DNA from: Palsa-506 sp963836355
GTDB taxonomy: Bacteria > Actinomycetota > Actinomycetes > Streptosporangiales > Streptosporangiaceae
NCBI GenBank assembly: GCA_963836355.1
Contig: CAWIJO010000020.1
Coordinates: 1 to 64,000, forward strand
Length of the DNA stretch: 64,000 nt
Direction of reading: 5' to 3'
The position numbers were made by a program, and so were the translations under genes. The notes below the pieces were generated by a model that was given only the letters and a program-made list of their open reading frames with translations, did no database searches and was not told the DNA's origin. Position 1 is the stretch's first letter. Each line of letters opens with the position of its first letter. Below are positions 62,177 through 64,000 of this stretch, one piece after another.

Positions 62177-63820
62177 ATGGCCGCAACATACGACGCGATC
62201 GTCGTTGGTGGTGGGCATAACGGGCTTGTCGCCGCCGCGTACCTGGCCCGGTCAGGCGCGCGGACGCTCGTGCTGGAGGGGCGGCACAAGACCGGCGGCG
62301 CCGCGACCACAGAGGCACCCTGGCCGGAGGCGCCCGAGTTCAAGGTCACCCGGCTCTCCTATGTGATGAGCCTGATGCCGCCGACGATCATCAAGGATCT
62401 CGATCTCGCCAGGCACGGCTACCAGATCTACCCGATGGGACCGTACTACCAGGCGTTCCCCGAGGGCGGGTCAATCAAGCTGTACGCGGACGACGCGGCG
62501 CGGAACCACGAGGAGGTCTCCAAGTGGTCCAAGAAGGACGCGGATGCCATGCCGCGCTGGGATGCCTGGCTGGAAGGGCTGGCCGAGGTGCTCGGCCCGC
62601 TGCTGCTCACCGTGCCGCCGACGATCGGCTCACGCAAGCCGCGGGATCTGGCCGGCACCCTTCGCCTCGCCTGGCGGCACAAGGGCCTCGACGTGCGGAC
62701 GATCGCCGACGTGACCCGGCTGATGACCATGAGCATCGCCGACCTGCTCGACGACTGGTTCGAGTCCCCGCAGGTTAAGGGCGCGCTGGCGGTCAACGGC
62801 GTGATCGGCACCTGGGCGGGCCCGTGCGAGCCCGGCACCGCCTACGTGATGGCCCACCACTCCATCGGCGACGTCGGGGACGGCCACCTGGGGAACTGGG
62901 GCTTTCAGGAGGGCGGCATGGGCGGGGTATCTTCGGCCATCGAGGCCGCGGCCCGCGGCTTCGGCGCCGAGATCAGGACGAACGCCAGGGTCGCCCGGCT
63001 GATCATCGCCGACGGCAAGGCGGCCGGCCTGGTGCTGGACAACGGCGACGAGCTCCGCGCCGGCGTGGTGGTCTCCACCTTGCACCCGCGCACGGCGTTC
63101 CTCGAGCATGTCGGCGCCGAGAACCTGCCCGCCGACTTCGCCAGCGACATCGAGCGCTGGAAGTCCCGCAGCGGCGTCGTGAAGATCAACCTGGCCCTGG
63201 CCGAGCTGCCGGACTTCACCGCCGACCCGGGCACGCACCTCCAGGAGCACCACACCGGCTCGGTGGAGATGGCGCCGACGGTGGAGTACATCGAGCGCGC
63301 CTTCACCGACGCCCGCGAAGGCCTGGCGCTGCGGCCGTTCAGTGACGGGGTGATCCCGACCGCGTTCGACAAGAGCCTGGTCCCCGAGGGCTACCACATC
63401 ATGTCGCTGTTCTCCCAGTGGGTGCCGGCCGACTGGAACGAAGCGCCGCACACCGAGGAGCTTGAGGCCTACGCCGACCGGCAGATCGACTGCTACAACG
63501 AGCTGGCGCCGAACTTCAAGTCCTCGATCCTGCACCGGGACATCGTCGGCCCGTATCAGATGGAGCACGAGTACGGCCTGATCGGCGGCAACATCTTCCA
63601 CGGCGAGCTGTCGCTTGAGCAGCTGTTCCACATGCGGCCTGCGCCCGGCTTCGCCGACTACCGCACCCCGGTCAGCGGTCTTTACTACGGCAGCTCGGCC
63701 ACGCACGCCGGCGGCGGCGTCTGCGGCATCCCCGGCTGGCAGGCAGCCAGTGCCGCGATCTCGGACAAGAAGGCAAGCCGCCGGGCCGGTAAGGTGCGTA
63801 AGCTCACCCGGCGGTCATGA
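62177..63820 (+). CDS. NAD(P)/FAD-dependent oxidoreductase (phytoene-desaturase-like)
   Basis: 547 residues. The FAD-binding start is YDAIVVGGGHNGLVAAAYLA with RTLVLEGRHKTGGAATTEAP. A substrate domain follows, and the C-terminal FAD motif is VSGLYYGSSATHAGGGVCGI with PGWQAASAAI. The middle section FQEGGMGGVSSAIEAAARGF and LVLDNGDELRAGVVVSTLHP belongs to the amine-oxidase/phytoene-desaturase superfamily. In this context a role as amine or aldehyde oxidase in the catabolic route is plausible, but carotenoid or other dehydrogenation cannot be excluded. GCAGGAAGG is 7 nt before ATG 62177. It overlaps the next gene by ATGA, and carries the shared operator upstream. Confidence 0.86.
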   Translation: MAATYDAIVVGGGHNGLVAAAYLARSGARTLVLEGRHKTGGAATTEAPWPEAPEFKVTRLSYVMSLMPPTIIKDLDLARHGYQIYPMGPYYQAFPEGGSIKLYADDAARNHEEVSKWSKKDADAMPRWDAWLEGLAEVLGPLLLTVPPTIGSRKPRDLAGTLRLAWRHKGLDVRTIADVTRLMTMSIADLLDDWFESPQVKGALAVNGVIGTWAGPCEPGTAYVMAHHSIGDVGDGHLGNWGFQEGGMGGVSSAIEAAARGFGAEIRTNARVARLIIADGKAAGLVLDNGDELRAGVVVSTLHPRTAFLEHVGAENLPADFASDIERWKSRSGVVKINLALAELPDFTADPGTHLQEHHTGSVEMAPTVEYIERAFTDAREGLALRPFSDGVIPTAFDKSLVPEGYHIMSLFSQWVPADWNEAPHTEELEAYADRQIDCYNELAPNFKSSILHRDIVGPYQMEHEYGLIGGNIFHGELSLEQLFHMRPAPGFADYRTPVSGLYYGSSATHAGGGVCGIPGWQAASAAISDKKASRRAGKVRKLTRRS

Positions 63821-64000
63821 CCATCGAGGAAAAAAGCCATGCGCTGAAACGGATTGTCCGGCCGGCTCCCGGCCCAGCCAAGCCGGGCTTGTCCGCGATG
63901 CTCGAAGCCCGCAGCGTGGCGCTGGTCGGCGCGTCACCACAGCCAGGCAGCTTCGGCCAGCGCATGATCGACGAGGTTGGCCGGAGCCCGGCCAGGCCGG
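63817..64000 (+). CDS. ADP-forming acyl-CoA synthetase, N-terminus (cut by window end)
   Basis: From ATG 63817, overlapping the oxidoreductase stop by 4 nt, the frame reads MTIEEKSHALKRIVRPAPGP, then GLSAMLEARSVALVGASPQP and GSFGQRMIDEVGRSPARP before the window ends. The segment ARSVALVGASPQPGSFG is the CoA-binding start of acetate-CoA ligases (ADP-forming) and related NDP-forming acyl-CoA synthetases. In this operon it would form or release the CoA thioester of the final acid. Only 61 residues are visible; the rest is outside. Confidence 0.75.
   Translation, partial: MTIEEKSHALKRIVRPAPGPAKPGLSAMLEARSVALVGASPQPGSFGQRMIDEVGRSPARP

Overview
The window comes from a high-GC actinomycete. GC is very high throughout, GTG starts and 4-nt ATGA/GTGA overlaps are common, and marker families are actinobacterial (DUF5753 XRE regulator with DUF397, DUF3068, DUF1906, DUF2079, a KdpF-like peptide before kdpA). 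The content resembles soil Streptosporangiales or Streptomycetales-like lineages; I cannot name a genus. No rRNA, tRNA, CRISPR array or PKS/NRPS cluster was seen.

Layout. (1) 1-8.8 kb is a mobile-element graveyard: a DUF5372 / DUF6788 / serine-recombinase module, a 5' fragment of a group II intron, a large transposase with three frameshifts, a decayed GntR regulator with its divergent partner, an IS630-type transposase that has lost its catalytic Glu, and an IS701-type element with CTAG target duplications inserted at the end of that IS630 remnant. (2) 4.6-19.3 kb is an envelope-glycan region, partly in ruins. Broken genes are an O-antigen-ligase-like protein, a hexapeptide acetyltransferase, an LCP protein, a HAD phosphatase and a DUF2079 membrane protein. 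Intact genes are a low-molecular-weight tyrosine phosphatase, a GT2-methyltransferase fusion with a small SMR/ArnF-like membrane protein, a GT-C-type glycosyltransferase, a propeller lipoprotein and a secreted protein. (3) 19.6-26 kb holds an ArsR / SRPBCC / SDR operon, a BNR-propeller protein coupled to a ThiS/MoaD-like carrier, and an ATP-binding / XRE / DUF397 set whose last two members are broken. (4) 26.2-37.6 kb is a complete Kdp potassium system: a 29-residue leader peptide, kdpFABC, a KdpE-like regulator, kdpD and kdpE, followed by a secreted DUF1906 plus propeller protein.

(5) 37.7-40.7 kb carries small and metabolic genes (Lrp/AsnC, PhyH dioxygenase, small membrane proteins). (6) 40.7-46.7 kb is a tightly overlapping minus-strand operon: ProX-like lipoprotein, PAP2-kinase fusion, PAP2 phosphatase, and pseudokinase-UPF0104 membrane protein. 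(7) 47-53.8 kb has a PAP2 protein, agmatinase-family ureohydrolase, GNAT acetyltransferase, methyltransferase remnant, LysR regulator, acyl-CoA-synthetase remnant, DUF3068 and a DUF2613-like peptide. (8) 53.9-64 kb looks like a polyamine uptake and use region: class III aminotransferase, PotD/B/C/A-like ABC transporter, a TetR regulator, an FAD oxidoreductase and the start of an ADP-forming acyl-CoA synthetase. Two near-identical 16-bp palindromes lie before the aminotransferase and between tetR and the oxidoreductase, which suggests one regulon.

Single-base frameshifts are unusually frequent (HAD, PAP2, UPF0104, LysR, PotB, DUF3068 and others). Some of these genes are otherwise intact and the indels lie in C or G runs, so part of this may be assembly error. 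The multi-lesion genes near the insertion sequences look truly decayed.
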